DNA of 64,000 nucleotides from Candidatus Omnitrophota bacterium (GTDB lineage Bacteria > Hinthialibacterota > Hinthialibacteria > Hinthialibacterales > JAKPRU01): the NCBI GenBank assembly GCA_029570205.1, contig JAKQSI010000088.1, positions 33,744-97,743 on the forward strand, in the 5' to 3' direction. Positions 17,527 through 26,732 of the stretch are shown here, piece after piece. Made by a program: the position numbers and the translations under genes. The notes beneath the pieces were generated by a model, which was not told the origin of the DNA, made no database searches, and was given only the letters and a program-made list of their open reading frames with translations. Numbering within the stretch: the stretch's first letter is position 1; the number at the start of each line of letters is the position of its first letter.

Positions 17527-18810
17527 ATGGTCTCACCTCTGAATCTCCAGCTCAATACCGCCGCAGGCGGCCTCTCCAGTTTATTCAACGGGTATCTTCT
17601 GGGAAATCGCATCGGCAATAAAGAAGAAGAACCACAGGGAAATCGTCTCAACCTGCTGGGCAGATCGTCAACAACGGGCAGCTCGCAGGGTCTCACAGGT
17701 CTTCTTCAGCGATATGCCGAACTGACCGCAAATAAGAACTCTATCAAGAACATTCAAGAAGACGACAAGGAAGATAAGAACGAAGAAGAAAAGGAAGATA
17801 CTGTTGAACTGAGTGACTTTGCCAAACAGGCGGTCGAACAGGCGGTGGAACAGGCGGAAGGCGGTCAGCCGGTCAATGGTACAACCGAGCAGGTGTTTGT
17901 CAGCGAGGACGGCCGGTATGAGGCCAGTGTCGATCTGCGGCTGAATGGAGACGGTTCTTTTGACCTGGATATTTCCGTCGGAATGGCCCAATCCAAAAGC
18001 GCGGGAATCGGATCTCCGCAAACCGGTGGGAACGGGGAAGTTGCCGGATCAGGCGCTGTGTATTCGAGTTCCGCCGGCAATATGATGAGCCGGACTACGC
18101 TCGAGTACGAACGCATAATTGCCCGGGATGATTGGCAGGCGGAGGTTTATTACTCTTCTGTCCAACAGGCGGCTGTGGGGATCAGTCAGAGTTATGGTGA
18201 GGAAATGGGCAACCAAGTCATGCAAGTGGGGGCACAGATTTCCAAAGAGTTTCAGATGAATATCTCGGTATCCGGTGAGGATTTGGACAGTTTTCTGTCG
18301 CAGGTGGAGCAGATTGCCTCTTCCGAAGAGGATTCCGGCGATTTAGGCGGATTCTTGACCGCGGTGAGCAATGTGCTTACCGCATCGCCTGAAAACATGA
18401 CTGAGTTCTTCGGCGCGACAAATGCCCTCATCAACAAGGTCGGCGAGCAGATTTCCGGCGCGCTTGACGATTTCTTCACCAGTATCGGCGAGACCTTCGG
18501 TTCACAACTGGAGGAAATGGGCTTGGGAGCGGAGTTCCTGGATGGATTGAAAGAGGAATCCCAGAGCGGATTGACCAAGTTCCTGGACGTGACCAATTCC
18601 TTCTTCCAGAACATTCTTGGCGTGAATTCCCTGGAGGACATTCAGGCCAATTCCGACACGCAGCTGCTCCAGGAGTCGCTGGAAATGCAACAGGAAGCCA
18701 TGGAAGAAGAGGCCGAGCAGACTGAGGAGGAATCGGAAGCCGGAGCGTCGAATGGGATGGACTTCTTTGGTTTTGCCGGGATTCCAAAAGGCATGGACCT
18801 GTTTGCCTGA
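17527..18810 (+). CDS. Acidic protein of unknown function, candidate late flagellar gene
   Basis: 427 residues, no signal peptide or membrane segment. The first ~90 residues are Gly/Asn/Ser-rich and then charged (KEEEP, DDKEDKNEEEKED). A short predicted helix (VELSDFAKQAVEQAVEQ) is followed by a beta-type segment (VFVSEDGRYEASVDLRLNGD). The C-terminal half is helical with a conserved-looking ISVSGEDLDSFLSQVEQI...FLTAVSNVL stretch and ends in an acidic Gln/Glu-rich tail. The layout faintly recalls flagellum-associated DUF5610 proteins; this is weak. Support for a flagellar link is the sigma-28-like promoter upstream. AAGGAA lies about ten bases before the ATG, and a short hairpin terminator follows the stop. 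No confident family assignment. Confidence 0.7.
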   Translation: MVSPLNLQLNTAAGGLSSLFNGYLLGNRIGNKEEEPQGNRLNLLGRSSTTGSSQGLTGLLQRYAELTANKNSIKNIQEDDKEDKNEEEKEDTVELSDFAKQAVEQAVEQAEGGQPVNGTTEQVFVSEDGRYEASVDLRLNGDGSFDLDISVGMAQSKSAGIGSPQTGGNGEVAGSGAVYSSSAGNMMSRTTLEYERIIARDDWQAEVYYSSVQQAAVGISQSYGEEMGNQVMQVGAQISKEFQMNISVSGEDLDSFLSQVEQIASSEEDSGDLGGFLTAVSNVLTASPENMTEFFGATNALINKVGEQISGALDDFFTSIGETFGSQLEEMGLGAEFLDGLKEESQSGLTKFLDVTNSFFQNILGVNSLEDIQANSDTQLLQESLEMQQEAMEEEAEQTEEESEAGASNGMDFFGFAGIPKGMDLFA

Positions 18811-18852
18811 GCCAATTGCCTGAAATGGCAGGACAGGCCTCCGTTCCGGTCA

Positions 18853-18871
18853 GCGCCAATCGGCGCGTTTT
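18853..18871 (+). terminator. Short hairpin terminator between convergent genes
   Basis: GCGCC / GGCGC stem with an AATC loop followed by GTTTTA. It lies 43 bases after the stop at 18810 and overlaps the end of the convergent DUF1844 gene. The stem is only five pairs, so it is weak. Confidence 0.4.
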
Positions 18872-19205
18872 ATGGGAGAATAATTCTTCCGGGTTTATCT
18901 TCTTTTTTCTTTTTCTCCTCGGAAGGGGGCGATGTGGGACTTTCTTTTGCTTTGGCGAGGAAACCCATTCGCAGTTCGTGAAGAACCCGTTCCAGCATGT
19001 CGTCCTCGTCCGATGTCAGATTGCCTTTCGTTTTCTGCTGGATCATGGTCAACAGAGAAATGGTATGGCGGACGGATTCCAGGTCCGTTTCATACTTATT
19101 GGTGACTGGATTGGGGACATGTCCCAAGCCGACCAGGGCCGAAGTGGACATCATAAAAACAAAATCCTGAAAGGTCACTTCCCTCGGTGCGGATTGTTCG
19201 TTCAT
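18870..19205 (-). CDS. DUF1844 family protein
   Basis: 111 residues, typical of this small widespread family of unknown function. Recognisable features are FQDFVFMMSTSALVGLG, PNPVTNKYETDLESVRHTI, LLTMIQQKTKGNLTSDE and a C-terminal LERVLHELRMGFL helix, then a charged Lys/Glu tail. The family is cytosolic and often lies beside core metabolic genes. GAGAGGTG precedes the ATG by six bases. It converges with the acidic protein gene and has no further visible partner. Confidence 0.85.
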   Translation of the reverse strand: MNEQSAPREVTFQDFVFMMSTSALVGLGHVPNPVTNKYETDLESVRHTISLLTMIQQKTKGNLTSDEDDMLERVLHELRMGFLAKAKESPTSPPSEEKKKKEDKPGRIILP

Positions 19206-19294
19206 TGGATTTCACCTCTCGCGTGATGTTTGCATAGATTTTCCATGCGGAAGCGGTGCGGCTCAAGAGGAATGGCAGGGAAGGGGACGCGGCG

Positions 19295-19332
19295 CCCTCA
19301 CCCCGACCCTATTCTCCGGCGGGAGAAGAGGA
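19295..19332. repeat. CCCTCACCCC-type palindromic repeat
   Basis: CCCTCACCCCGACCC...CTCCGGCGGGAG hairpin element just downstream of the GH78 stop. Same family as at 5511, 16268 and 36471. Confidence 0.5.
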
Positions 19333-19336
19333 CGGA

Positions 19337-21841
19337 CTACGCTATTTTCAGATGCAACACGGTCTCTTTTGCCCAAGGCAGGGCGTAGCGTTTGTGTCCT
19401 GGAGGAGCGGGGGATGGCAACGGAGACAAATCTACCTGCTCACCCGCAGGGAGGATCAACTCGGCCGCGCAGTGTTCCGGCACTTGAATGCGGAGAGAGC
19501 GGCTGCCCTGCGGTCCTTCCGATTCGAAGCGAATCGGTCCCTGGACGGTATGCGCAACAAGGCTCACGTGCTCCAAGTCACCCAGCTGTGGACGAATTTC
19601 GCAACGGGAAAATCCGGGCGCCAACGGTTTGATCCCCGCAATCGCCATGAAAAAGAGGTAAAGGGGAACGACCGGGCAGTGACTCCACTCCGAGGCGGTG
19701 GAGTCCGGTATGACCTCCCAGTCCTCCTGTAAGGTGTTGTTGAGACGCACCGAATCCAACGTAGCCCACCGCTCGCGGAGGTCGTTCAGAATGACATCGA
19801 TTCGTCCTGCTTTTGCCAGCGCCCACAGACGCCAGCAGGCATTCGCCGGATACGAGAATCCCATTTCCGGCGGGCATTCCACCAGCATCCGCAGTGCGGC
19901 CTCTGTGTTATTGCCCGGACATTGATCGAAAAGGATAGATGTTGCGAGAGAGCGGTCGCAGAAACGATCCTGTTTTTCCTCTGACCGCCACGGCAGATTG
20001 ACACAAAACAGACCTCGTTCAGGGCGCCAGAAATGTTTTATGGCGGCGTCCAATAGATTCCGGGCAAGCGACTGGGAATCGCGAGCCAGGCCGGGATTTC
20101 CGAAAGCCGCGCAAAGCGGCGCGAAAGCGTTCTCCAGCATCGCCGAGGCGTACAGATTGAAGGCGCATTTCTTATGGCGTGTTTGCTGATAGGCGATATG
20201 ATCCATCCACACACACGGTGTCCCGATATCCTCTACCGGCAGAAGTCCGTCCGAGCGTCGAATACTTTGCAAGTACTCAACAAACTGCACAAGAGCCGCA
20301 AACGGTTTCTCCAGGGAAGATAAATCTCCCGAATACATGTAATGATGAAAGCAGTCAAATACAAAGCCGATACCATGATCCAAAATCGGTCCCCACTTAG
20401 AGAGGTAAAGTTGGCGCTGCATTACGCGGCAGAGACGGTCGTAAGCAGGCCAGCAATCCAGAAAGTAACCTTCATGTGTTATGCCCCGGCTATAGGTATT
20501 GATATATCGCGCCGGGAGACGGGTTTCGCCGAACGCGAAATAAATCGCATGAGCCTGATGAGCGACATCGCCGCTGTATTGCTGCCGTTCCCGTGCCATG
20601 CCGTCCACAAGGGTTTCCTGCGCGGAGTTATGCAAGGTATTGATCGAGGCATTCAGAAGGCGCTGCAAGTCCGAATCGGAACAGGACACCTGCGGTGAAT
20701 TCGGCCAGGGAAACACCCGACGTCGGACGCCGACCCGCTCTACCCGGACCTCCCCGACTGCGCCGTGAATATGTAATTGCAGCCATCGTAACGATTCATA
20801 GTCGAACGGCTCGAATGTATTTTCTCCATCTTTACATAGGAACCGAGACCAGGATTCCCAATGTGTATTCAGAAGCGCCGGACCCCCAATCTCGTGCGCC
20901 TCGTGTACCAATAGTTCCACAACAGTTCCAGCGGGCGCATGAATTGTGAAATAAGGCCAGCCGACAATTTGTTCGGCGAATTCATAAGTCAGCGCGGCGC
21001 CACGGGTTCCGTCCAGGATAACACGCCATTTCCCCGGCTCGATTTCGTCTGCGCACAGTGAGCCGGCTACGCGAAACGCATTTGGCGTCCGGCATTCGAA
21101 ATACTCCCGTGGAGGACGATCCCAGGCAATCCATAGCGACTCGGCAAGACATTTAACCGGTATCAATTCCTCATTCAGTAGAGGAATGCTGCGCGGCGAG
21201 AGATCGCAGCGGTTCCGGTCGCCGATGATGTCCATCATGTAGTCATCATAAGTGGAACAGAGAACGGGCATATCGGCGGGACAGTTGTGCTCCATAGCAG
21301 GCAGCCAGTCCGTCTCGGGGGAAAATCCGGGGGCCGCCCAACCGTACGGATACAAGCGCGCGTCAAATTCTTCTTGTAACGCTCGCAGATACCAGCGCGT
21401 GTAATGCCCCGGCTGCCAGGAGCGGGCAATATGGGCCTGCCAGGATGAATCGGAGAGGAGAGATTCTTTTTCGCCGATAGCGTTTTCAATATCCAGTCGG
21501 AACAGGAATCCCGGTTTGCCGAGCGGCCATGTACCCTCCCCGTGCCCATAGAAGAGTACCTCGCAGCCGATGACATTCTTGCCCGGATGAAGGAGAGATG
21601 TCAAATCCAGAGGATCGGCTTCCAGGTGTTGCGGGTCCGCCGGTGCGGGTCCCCACTGGACCCGCTGCCCGTTGACAAACAGGCGGTAACGGCTGTCTGC
21701 AACAATCCAACCGGTCGCCGCTTTCGGAGCAGCGGAGAGGTCCAGCTCGCGACGAAACAGAACAAAGGTGTTTTGAAGACAACGCCCGGACGGATACCAG
21801 ATCCACCGAGCCGGGGACAGATCGAGAGTCTTTGATGTCAT
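19337..21841 (-). CDS. Alpha-L-rhamnosidase-like glycoside hydrolase (GH78)
   Basis: 834 residues from the ATG at 21841, chosen because GGAG lies eight bases upstream; the frame is open to 21964. No signal peptide is seen, so it is probably cytoplasmic. The N-terminal beta-sandwich (WIWYP, FRRELDL, YRLFVNG, GPAPADPQ) matches rhamnosidase N-domains. The central (alpha/alpha)6 barrel has VDGMARERQQYSGD, corresponding to the acidic D-x3-ER-x4-D region of the family, and then WAPILDHG-like and LPVEDIGTPCVWMDHIAY motifs. The C-terminal domain has EDWEVIPDSTASEWSHCP with the Glu and Trp-Ser-His typical of GH78. The likely role is removal of terminal rhamnose from oligosaccharides. It follows the URO-D gene on the same strand. 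Confidence 0.85.
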   Translation of the reverse strand: MTSKTLDLSPARWIWYPSGRCLQNTFVLFRRELDLSAAPKAATGWIVADSRYRLFVNGQRVQWGPAPADPQHLEADPLDLTSLLHPGKNVIGCEVLFYGHGEGTWPLGKPGFLFRLDIENAIGEKESLLSDSSWQAHIARSWQPGHYTRWYLRALQEEFDARLYPYGWAAPGFSPETDWLPAMEHNCPADMPVLCSTYDDYMMDIIGDRNRCDLSPRSIPLLNEELIPVKCLAESLWIAWDRPPREYFECRTPNAFRVAGSLCADEIEPGKWRVILDGTRGAALTYEFAEQIVGWPYFTIHAPAGTVVELLVHEAHEIGGPALLNTHWESWSRFLCKDGENTFEPFDYESLRWLQLHIHGAVGEVRVERVGVRRRVFPWPNSPQVSCSDSDLQRLLNASINTLHNSAQETLVDGMARERQQYSGDVAHQAHAIYFAFGETRLPARYINTYSRGITHEGYFLDCWPAYDRLCRVMQRQLYLSKWGPILDHGIGFVFDCFHHYMYSGDLSSLEKPFAALVQFVEYLQSIRRSDGLLPVEDIGTPCVWMDHIAYQQTRHKKCAFNLYASAMLENAFAPLCAAFGNPGLARDSQSLARNLLDAAIKHFWRPERGLFCVNLPWRSEEKQDRFCDRSLATSILFDQCPGNNTEAALRMLVECPPEMGFSYPANACWRLWALAKAGRIDVILNDLRERWATLDSVRLNNTLQEDWEVIPDSTASEWSHCPVVPLYLFFMAIAGIKPLAPGFSRCEIRPQLGDLEHVSLVAHTVQGPIRFESEGPQGSRSLRIQVPEHCAAELILPAGEQVDLSPLPSPAPPGHKRYALPWAKETVLHLKIA

Positions 21842-21881
21842 AATGTTCTCCATGGAGTAGTTAGTGGGGGCAGGTTGGTAA

Positions 21882-21909
21882 GTAGGGGCACGTTGCAACG
21901 TGCCTCTAC
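21882..21909. repeat. 28-base near-perfect palindrome
   Basis: GTAGGGGCACG...CGTGCCTCTAC around a central TTGCAA core, with one mismatch in the arms. It sits in the leader between the URO-D stop and the GH78 start. It is the same family as the perfect palindrome at 60312. Confidence 0.6.
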
Positions 21910-21950
21910 AGGGAGGGTTAATCGAGATGGAACACCTCTCTAAGTGGAAT

Positions 21951-23009
21951 TCAATAGGTTCCATATTGCAGAACCACCTTGATTACGTGTTTGTACTGCT
22001 CGAAACTTACATCGTCCGGGACGGAGTGGTCCGAGTGGTAGATATATCCCCCGCCTTTCATGGCAAAGGGGATCTTTGTTTTGATTTCCTGCTCAATCAC
22101 GGATGGATCGGGATTAGACATTGCGCGGGCGTCGATTCCGCCCATGAAGCATAGTGTTTCTCCGTAGTCTTTCTTTAACTGAATCAAATCCATCCCGGCC
22201 TTCGACTCCAGCGGCTGCAGGCCGTCGAATCCTGCTTCGATCAGTTGGGGAACCAGTTCGCTTACTCGTCCGCAGCTGTGCAGAAGAACCGGCAATCCTG
22301 CGGCGTGGAAAAAATCGCAGATCCGTTTGTGCAGCGGAAGCAGAAGGCTGCGATAGGTTTGTGGAGAGAACAGGGAGGCATTGCGGTATCCCATATCGTC
22401 ATACAAGAAAGCGCCGTCGAACTTGAATCCGCCTGCCATCATTTCCTCCGCGCAGGCGATATTCAGGTCGATCCCGACCTCGAACATATCGAACACCCAT
22501 TTGGGATCGTCCAGCATAGCCATCAGCAGATTCACGGAGCCGACAATTCCCTGGGTCCGGTCGTATCCGATCGGAGCGCTGTAGGCGCACCATCGTCCGG
22601 CCTCGTGTTCTTTACGATTCCGGGTTAAATCGTTCTCCCAATCGATCCGATCTCTTGCCATGGCCATGCGAGGCCGGTGTTCCTCCCAGTCCTCCCGAGA
22701 GGTAATGGTGAAACCGATCATTTGCGGCGTGGAGGTAGCATGTTTCCAGTTTCGAAGCAGGGCGCCGTTCTTATTGCGTTGGACAATATATTCGTCTGTT
22801 TCCTCGACGGTTTCCTCCGGGAGTCGGAAAGTAGTGTCCGCGCCGAAGCCTGCCATTTCATAGTGAAAGTATTCCTCCGGTTCGACATTTTCCGGAAGCC
22901 CTTCTTTGTGCCAGCGGACAACCGTGGTTTCCCAGGGTGCGTCCTGGATGGCGACACGATCCGGTTCGCGATGTTGCAGGGTCAGACCGATCCGTTCCCG
23001 TGAATTCAT
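21951..23009 (-). CDS. Uroporphyrinogen decarboxylase (URO-D) superfamily protein
   Basis: 352 residues. The start MNSRERIGLTLQHREPDRV and the VLLHSCGRVSELVPQLIEAGFDGLQPLE block place it in the URO-D/MtaA superfamily; FMGGIDAR and a C-terminal GGGYIYHSDHSVP segment support this. True HemE has an N-terminal LRQAGRY motif that is absent here, so heme synthesis is unlikely. Members of this branch in anaerobes and candidate phyla are thought to be corrinoid methyltransferases or related catabolic enzymes; the substrate cannot be read. It is followed on the same strand by the GH78 gene, which suggests sugar or glycoside breakdown. Confidence 0.85.
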   Translation of the reverse strand: MNSRERIGLTLQHREPDRVAIQDAPWETTVVRWHKEGLPENVEPEEYFHYEMAGFGADTTFRLPEETVEETDEYIVQRNKNGALLRNWKHATSTPQMIGFTITSREDWEEHRPRMAMARDRIDWENDLTRNRKEHEAGRWCAYSAPIGYDRTQGIVGSVNLLMAMLDDPKWVFDMFEVGIDLNIACAEEMMAGGFKFDGAFLYDDMGYRNASLFSPQTYRSLLLPLHKRICDFFHAAGLPVLLHSCGRVSELVPQLIEAGFDGLQPLESKAGMDLIQLKKDYGETLCFMGGIDARAMSNPDPSVIEQEIKTKIPFAMKGGGYIYHSDHSVPDDVSFEQYKHVIKVVLQYGTY

Positions 23010-23057
23010 CCTGTGCTCCTGTTACAACGATTGTGCCCCCCCGACGACAAAAACCTG

Positions 23058-23086
23058 ATTATAGGTCGTGAAGGGATTGCATTCCA
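23058..23086 (-). promoter_or_regulatory. Possible sigma-70 promoter for the URO-D gene
   Basis: On the minus strand, TATAAT (23063-23058) lies 17 bases from TGGAAT (23086-23081). The -10 is perfect and the -35 is poor. The start codon is about 48 bases downstream. Confidence 0.35.
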
Positions 23087-23149
23087 GGACAACACAGGGA
23101 ACAAGAGAAGCGTAGATGGGAAAGACGACTTGGCGAAATCCTCGCAGAA

Positions 23150-26100
23150 TCAGTTTTCATACCGCAGGCTTTGCCTGTCCCAGAACCAGGAGGGGTCCTG
23201 AACGGCATGAACGGTGATATCATCGATGGCCAGGGTAGCCGCGTCCTTTACCAGGCCGGGAACCGCGCCGGGGAGATACCGATTCTGCAGAAGCAGGACG
23301 GGGTTGACCCCAGCCGGAACGCGAAAGTCGCCGGTTACCGAAACCTTGACCCAGTCGCCGTTGCGAGGAAGGTTGTCGTTGCTCATGTAGGTCACCGCTG
23401 TGTGCAGGCCGTTTGTCATCGCGATGGCAAAGTATCCTTGTCCGTTTTTCACGGCCTTAACGTAACACTGCGCGGTGATGGTATGTGGAAATGCAATGCC
23501 GGGGAGCGGAAGCGGTCCCGCCAGGACTCGCACATATCCGAGAGGATCGGTCAAGTTCAGGATCATTGACTGTGCCCGCCCACCGGCAAACAGATCATGG
23601 TTGTACAGCAGAGTGAGATAGGCCTCGCCGCCGCTCGTATTTGTGGGGTCGATCTGTACCATGTCTCCCAATCCCAGCAGGGTGGACTCAAAGGTTCCGT
23701 CGAACGGCCCCGTGTTGATTTCGGTCTTACCCAGAGCGCGATCCATTTTCCGTACGCTCCGGCAGACACGGATGTTGTCGATGTAGACATACGCGGTTCC
23801 ACGCGCGTAGGTTCTGGCCGAAATCTGGATTACTCCCTGCAGGAGATCCGTGGGGCTGTCATAAGTACTCGAGACAAGCTGATATTGCCCGCCGCCTTGA
23901 ATCTCGTCGGCGGTAATTGTATTGATGGAAAGGTTGGAACTGTCGGCAAACAATCCGATCGAAATATCGGGCAGATCGCGGGGTTCAACAGGATTCTCGG
24001 CCGCGAAGTACCCCTGAATCGTAACCGTACCCTGGCCGGTCTCGATATACGGTGTCATCAGGAGGACATTCTTTCCGGGAGCGACCGTGACCAGCAATCC
24101 GTGACCATCCGTGGCCGACGGATCCAGGGATACAGGAATATCGCCCAAACGAGCCGCTCCGCCACCGCTCAAGCCGACCATCCAGGACGTCGATCCGAGC
24201 GCCAGCGCGGAAAAATCGTAGTCTTCCTCCGCATCGCCGCCGATCGGCGGAATGCAGGAGGATACATAAATCACGGCTCCATCCCGGTCTTTCCAATTGT
24301 TCATTCGATAGGCTCGGAGGCTGACGGGAACCGGGTCTTTCACCAGTCCCCCGGGAAATGTGCTGAAGAAATAGGTTTGACCACGCGCCACATTCGCGGC
24401 TTCCAGCCCCCGACCGATTGTAAACGTTGCAGAAAATGGAATATCCGCGGCATACACGCCTTTCGGGAGCATCTGGTTGTACATCGAATACGGCGTAATG
24501 AAACAATAATCCTCCAATAAGGGCGCGGGATCTTTTATGAAGGGATCGATCATAAATGTAGATGTTTTTACAACCACTTCATCGCTCGCGGAGAATACCC
24601 CATCAGTAGCCCTGAAAATAATGGAGCCTTCCGCCGGGGTTGCGGCCGCACGGACGGAGACCACATTCTGATCGTTAATGGTGAGATCACGAACCGCTCC
24701 CTTTATTTCATAAGTCCAATTCACTCCCGCCTGACCGGAATCCCGATCCACAACATAGTCATCCAGATCGAGCGCGGCGGTCAGGTCTTCGCCGACGATC
24801 AGTCGCAGGTCGGGTATATTGCGAATCTCCGGGGCCAGCAGCAATGCCACCCAAACGGGTGTATTGGTTTGCGGTTCGGTTCCGGTATCCGTTGTCAAAT
24901 TGGAGAGGCGAATGGTAACAAGGTGTTCGCCCTTCTGGAAAAGGCTGGTGACATTTTCCGCCGGTCGGACGGGATTGGCGGCGCTGAATGTAACGGTTGC
25001 GTTTGCGACGGTTCCGTCCGGTCTTTGTACGTCCAACGCAAGCGTATCATTAATCGACAGGGGGCCGCTGCCGTTCTCCGTAGAGGAAAGAACCACGCGA
25101 ACCGTTCCCTGTTTCGGTTCCACCGGAATGTATACCCGGTTCGTATTGGTGTAGTAGATCCCTGTTCGGCCCGGAGTGATACCGGGAGCGAGCTGATTCA
25201 CCGGCAGCGGTGTAGGGGTATTCGTCGGCGTATTGGACGGTCGTGGGGTCGGTGTCCAGGTCGCTGTCGGTGTGGGAGTTCGTGTCGAGGTCGGGGTTTG
25301 TGTCGGAGTCTGGGAGAGATCGCGAAGCGTTACTTCCCGAATCCGGTGGTTTAGAGAATCCACAACCAGAAAACTATCCTGGCTGTACAGTACCAGTCCG
25401 ACCGGATTATTGAGCCAAGCCAGGAGCGCCGGTCCGCCATCGCCGAAATAGCCGTTTTTACCGATTCCGGCAATGGTTTCAATGATTCCGTCCTGGTCCA
25501 CGCGGCGGATGCGGTGGTTTTTGTAATCACTGATGAGGATATTTCCGCGATCATCGATCAACACATCCTGCGGATAGGTCATCTTGGCTTGTGTTGCCGG
25601 TCCGCCATCTCCCGAAAATCCGTTTTGTTGACCGATTCCGGCGATGGTTGTAATGATTCCATTTGTGTCGACTTTGCGGACGACACTATTGAATTGGTCC
25701 ACGATATAGATGTTGCCCAGGCGGTCCAGATCGATGCCGGACGGGTAAAGAAGCAATGCTTCGGTGGCCGGTCCCCCGTCTCCCGCGTAGCCGAACTCAG
25801 TACCTCCGACACCGGCGATGGTCCGCACCATGCCGGAGGTATCCACAACGCGGATGCGGAAATTGGAACTGTCTACCACGTACACATTTCCGGTTGCATC
25901 CACCGTGAGGTCGGCGGGCATTTTGAACAAAGCTTCCGTGGCGGGGACAACCTCGCCACCGACACCCGCGAAGCGACCGATACCCGCAAAGGTGGTGATA
26001 ATGCCGTTTCGGTCAACTTTTCGGATGCAGTGATTATCGGTATCCGCGATGAGAATGGAGCCGTCTGCCAGCGCGGCGACGCCTTTCGGTTTGTTGAGCG

Positions 26101-26467
26101 AGGCATCGGTCGCGGGTCCGCCGTCACCGGAAAACGAGGGGAGTCCGTTGCCCGCGAAGGTACTCACAATACCCCTGCGGTCGATCCGGCGAATACGGTT
26201 GTTGTCGCGATCTGTAATAAAAATATTCCCGTCGGGATCAACAGCGGCGTTCCAGGGGGTGTTGAAACGGGCCTCGACTGCCGGGGAGCCATCCCCTGCG
26301 AATCCGGCGACGCCCGAACCGGCGAAATTCAATATAGAATAAGAATTGGGCGCCTGGCCGGAGGCAACATGGGCCGCCCAGAGAAGGAAAAGAATTGTGA
26401 GGAATGCGATGATGACAGAGTGTATCCGCGAACGGGGCTGACATTGGGGGTGGGCGGCGGCGTACAT
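23150..26467 (-). CDS. Giant secreted NHL-repeat protein with Thr/Pro linker
   Basis: 1105 residues from the ATG at 26467, chosen because CAGGAG lies eight bases upstream; the frame is open to 26524. The signal peptide has IIAFLTILFLLWAAHVASGQ. Six NHL units follow, each of the form GDGGPAT.A.L..P.GV..D..GNI.I.D..NHRIR.VD..GII.T.AG, forming a six-bladed propeller. A linker of TPT repeats occupies the residues around nt 25320-25200. The ~680-residue remainder includes a cadherin-like segment (DLDDYVVDRDSGQAGVNWTYEI...FRATDGVFSASDEVVV) and long beta-rich stretches of unknown type. It is probably surface-exposed or released. It shares the linker style of the beta-helix protein at 10410. The ligand is unknown. 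Confidence 0.85.
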   Translation of the reverse strand: MYAAAHPQCQPRSRIHSVIIAFLTILFLLWAAHVASGQAPNSYSILNFAGSGVAGFAGDGSPAVEARFNTPWNAAVDPDGNIFITDRDNNRIRRIDRRGIVSTFAGNGLPSFSGDGGPATDASLNKPKGVAALADGSILIADTDNHCIRKVDRNGIITTFAGIGRFAGVGGEVVPATEALFKMPADLTVDATGNVYVVDSSNFRIRVVDTSGMVRTIAGVGGTEFGYAGDGGPATEALLLYPSGIDLDRLGNIYIVDQFNSVVRKVDTNGIITTIAGIGQQNGFSGDGGPATQAKMTYPQDVLIDDRGNILISDYKNHRIRRVDQDGIIETIAGIGKNGYFGDGGPALLAWLNNPVGLVLYSQDSFLVVDSLNHRIREVTLRDLSQTPTQTPTSTRTPTPTATWTPTPRPSNTPTNTPTPLPVNQLAPGITPGRTGIYYTNTNRVYIPVEPKQGTVRVVLSSTENGSGPLSINDTLALDVQRPDGTVANATVTFSAANPVRPAENVTSLFQKGEHLVTIRLSNLTTDTGTEPQTNTPVWVALLLAPEIRNIPDLRLIVGEDLTAALDLDDYVVDRDSGQAGVNWTYEIKGAVRDLTINDQNVVSVRAAATPAEGSIIFRATDGVFSASDEVVVKTSTFMIDPFIKDPAPLLEDYCFITPYSMYNQMLPKGVYAADIPFSATFTIGRGLEAANVARGQTYFFSTFPGGLVKDPVPVSLRAYRMNNWKDRDGAVIYVSSCIPPIGGDAEEDYDFSALALGSTSWMVGLSGGGAARLGDIPVSLDPSATDGHGLLVTVAPGKNVLLMTPYIETGQGTVTIQGYFAAENPVEPRDLPDISIGLFADSSNLSINTITADEIQGGGQYQLVSSTYDSPTDLLQGVIQISARTYARGTAYVYIDNIRVCRSVRKMDRALGKTEINTGPFDGTFESTLLGLGDMVQIDPTNTSGGEAYLTLLYNHDLFAGGRAQSMILNLTDPLGYVRVLAGPLPLPGIAFPHTITAQCYVKAVKNGQGYFAIAMTNGLHTAVTYMSNDNLPRNGDWVKVSVTGDFRVPAGVNPVLLLQNRYLPGAVPGLVKDAATLAIDDITVHAVQDPSWFWDRQSLRYEN

Positions 26468-26732
26468 GCGCGTGTCTCCTGCACAGGATTTCACCCCGTC
26501 CCTGGGCGGCGGGAGCCACCCCACCGGCCATTGCCGCGCCCCGATATAGCGGCCTCAAAGAGCAGTCCAATACAAAACAAGTATGCGGCGTCCCACATAC
26601 TTTCTACGATTATCGTCCGGATCTCAAGGACCTTTAGGTTTCGAGAAAGCCAAAAAACGGCAGGAACGGTTCTTGTTGTCGGCCATGGCCTGGGTATTCC
26701 TTTTAGATTGGACGACTTAGAATACCCTCACC

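Noticed and set aside
26460..26490. B12-box-like word (GCAGGAGAC) before the NHL gene
   Set aside because: No other conserved cobalamin riboswitch element was found upstream. The word contains the ribosome site.
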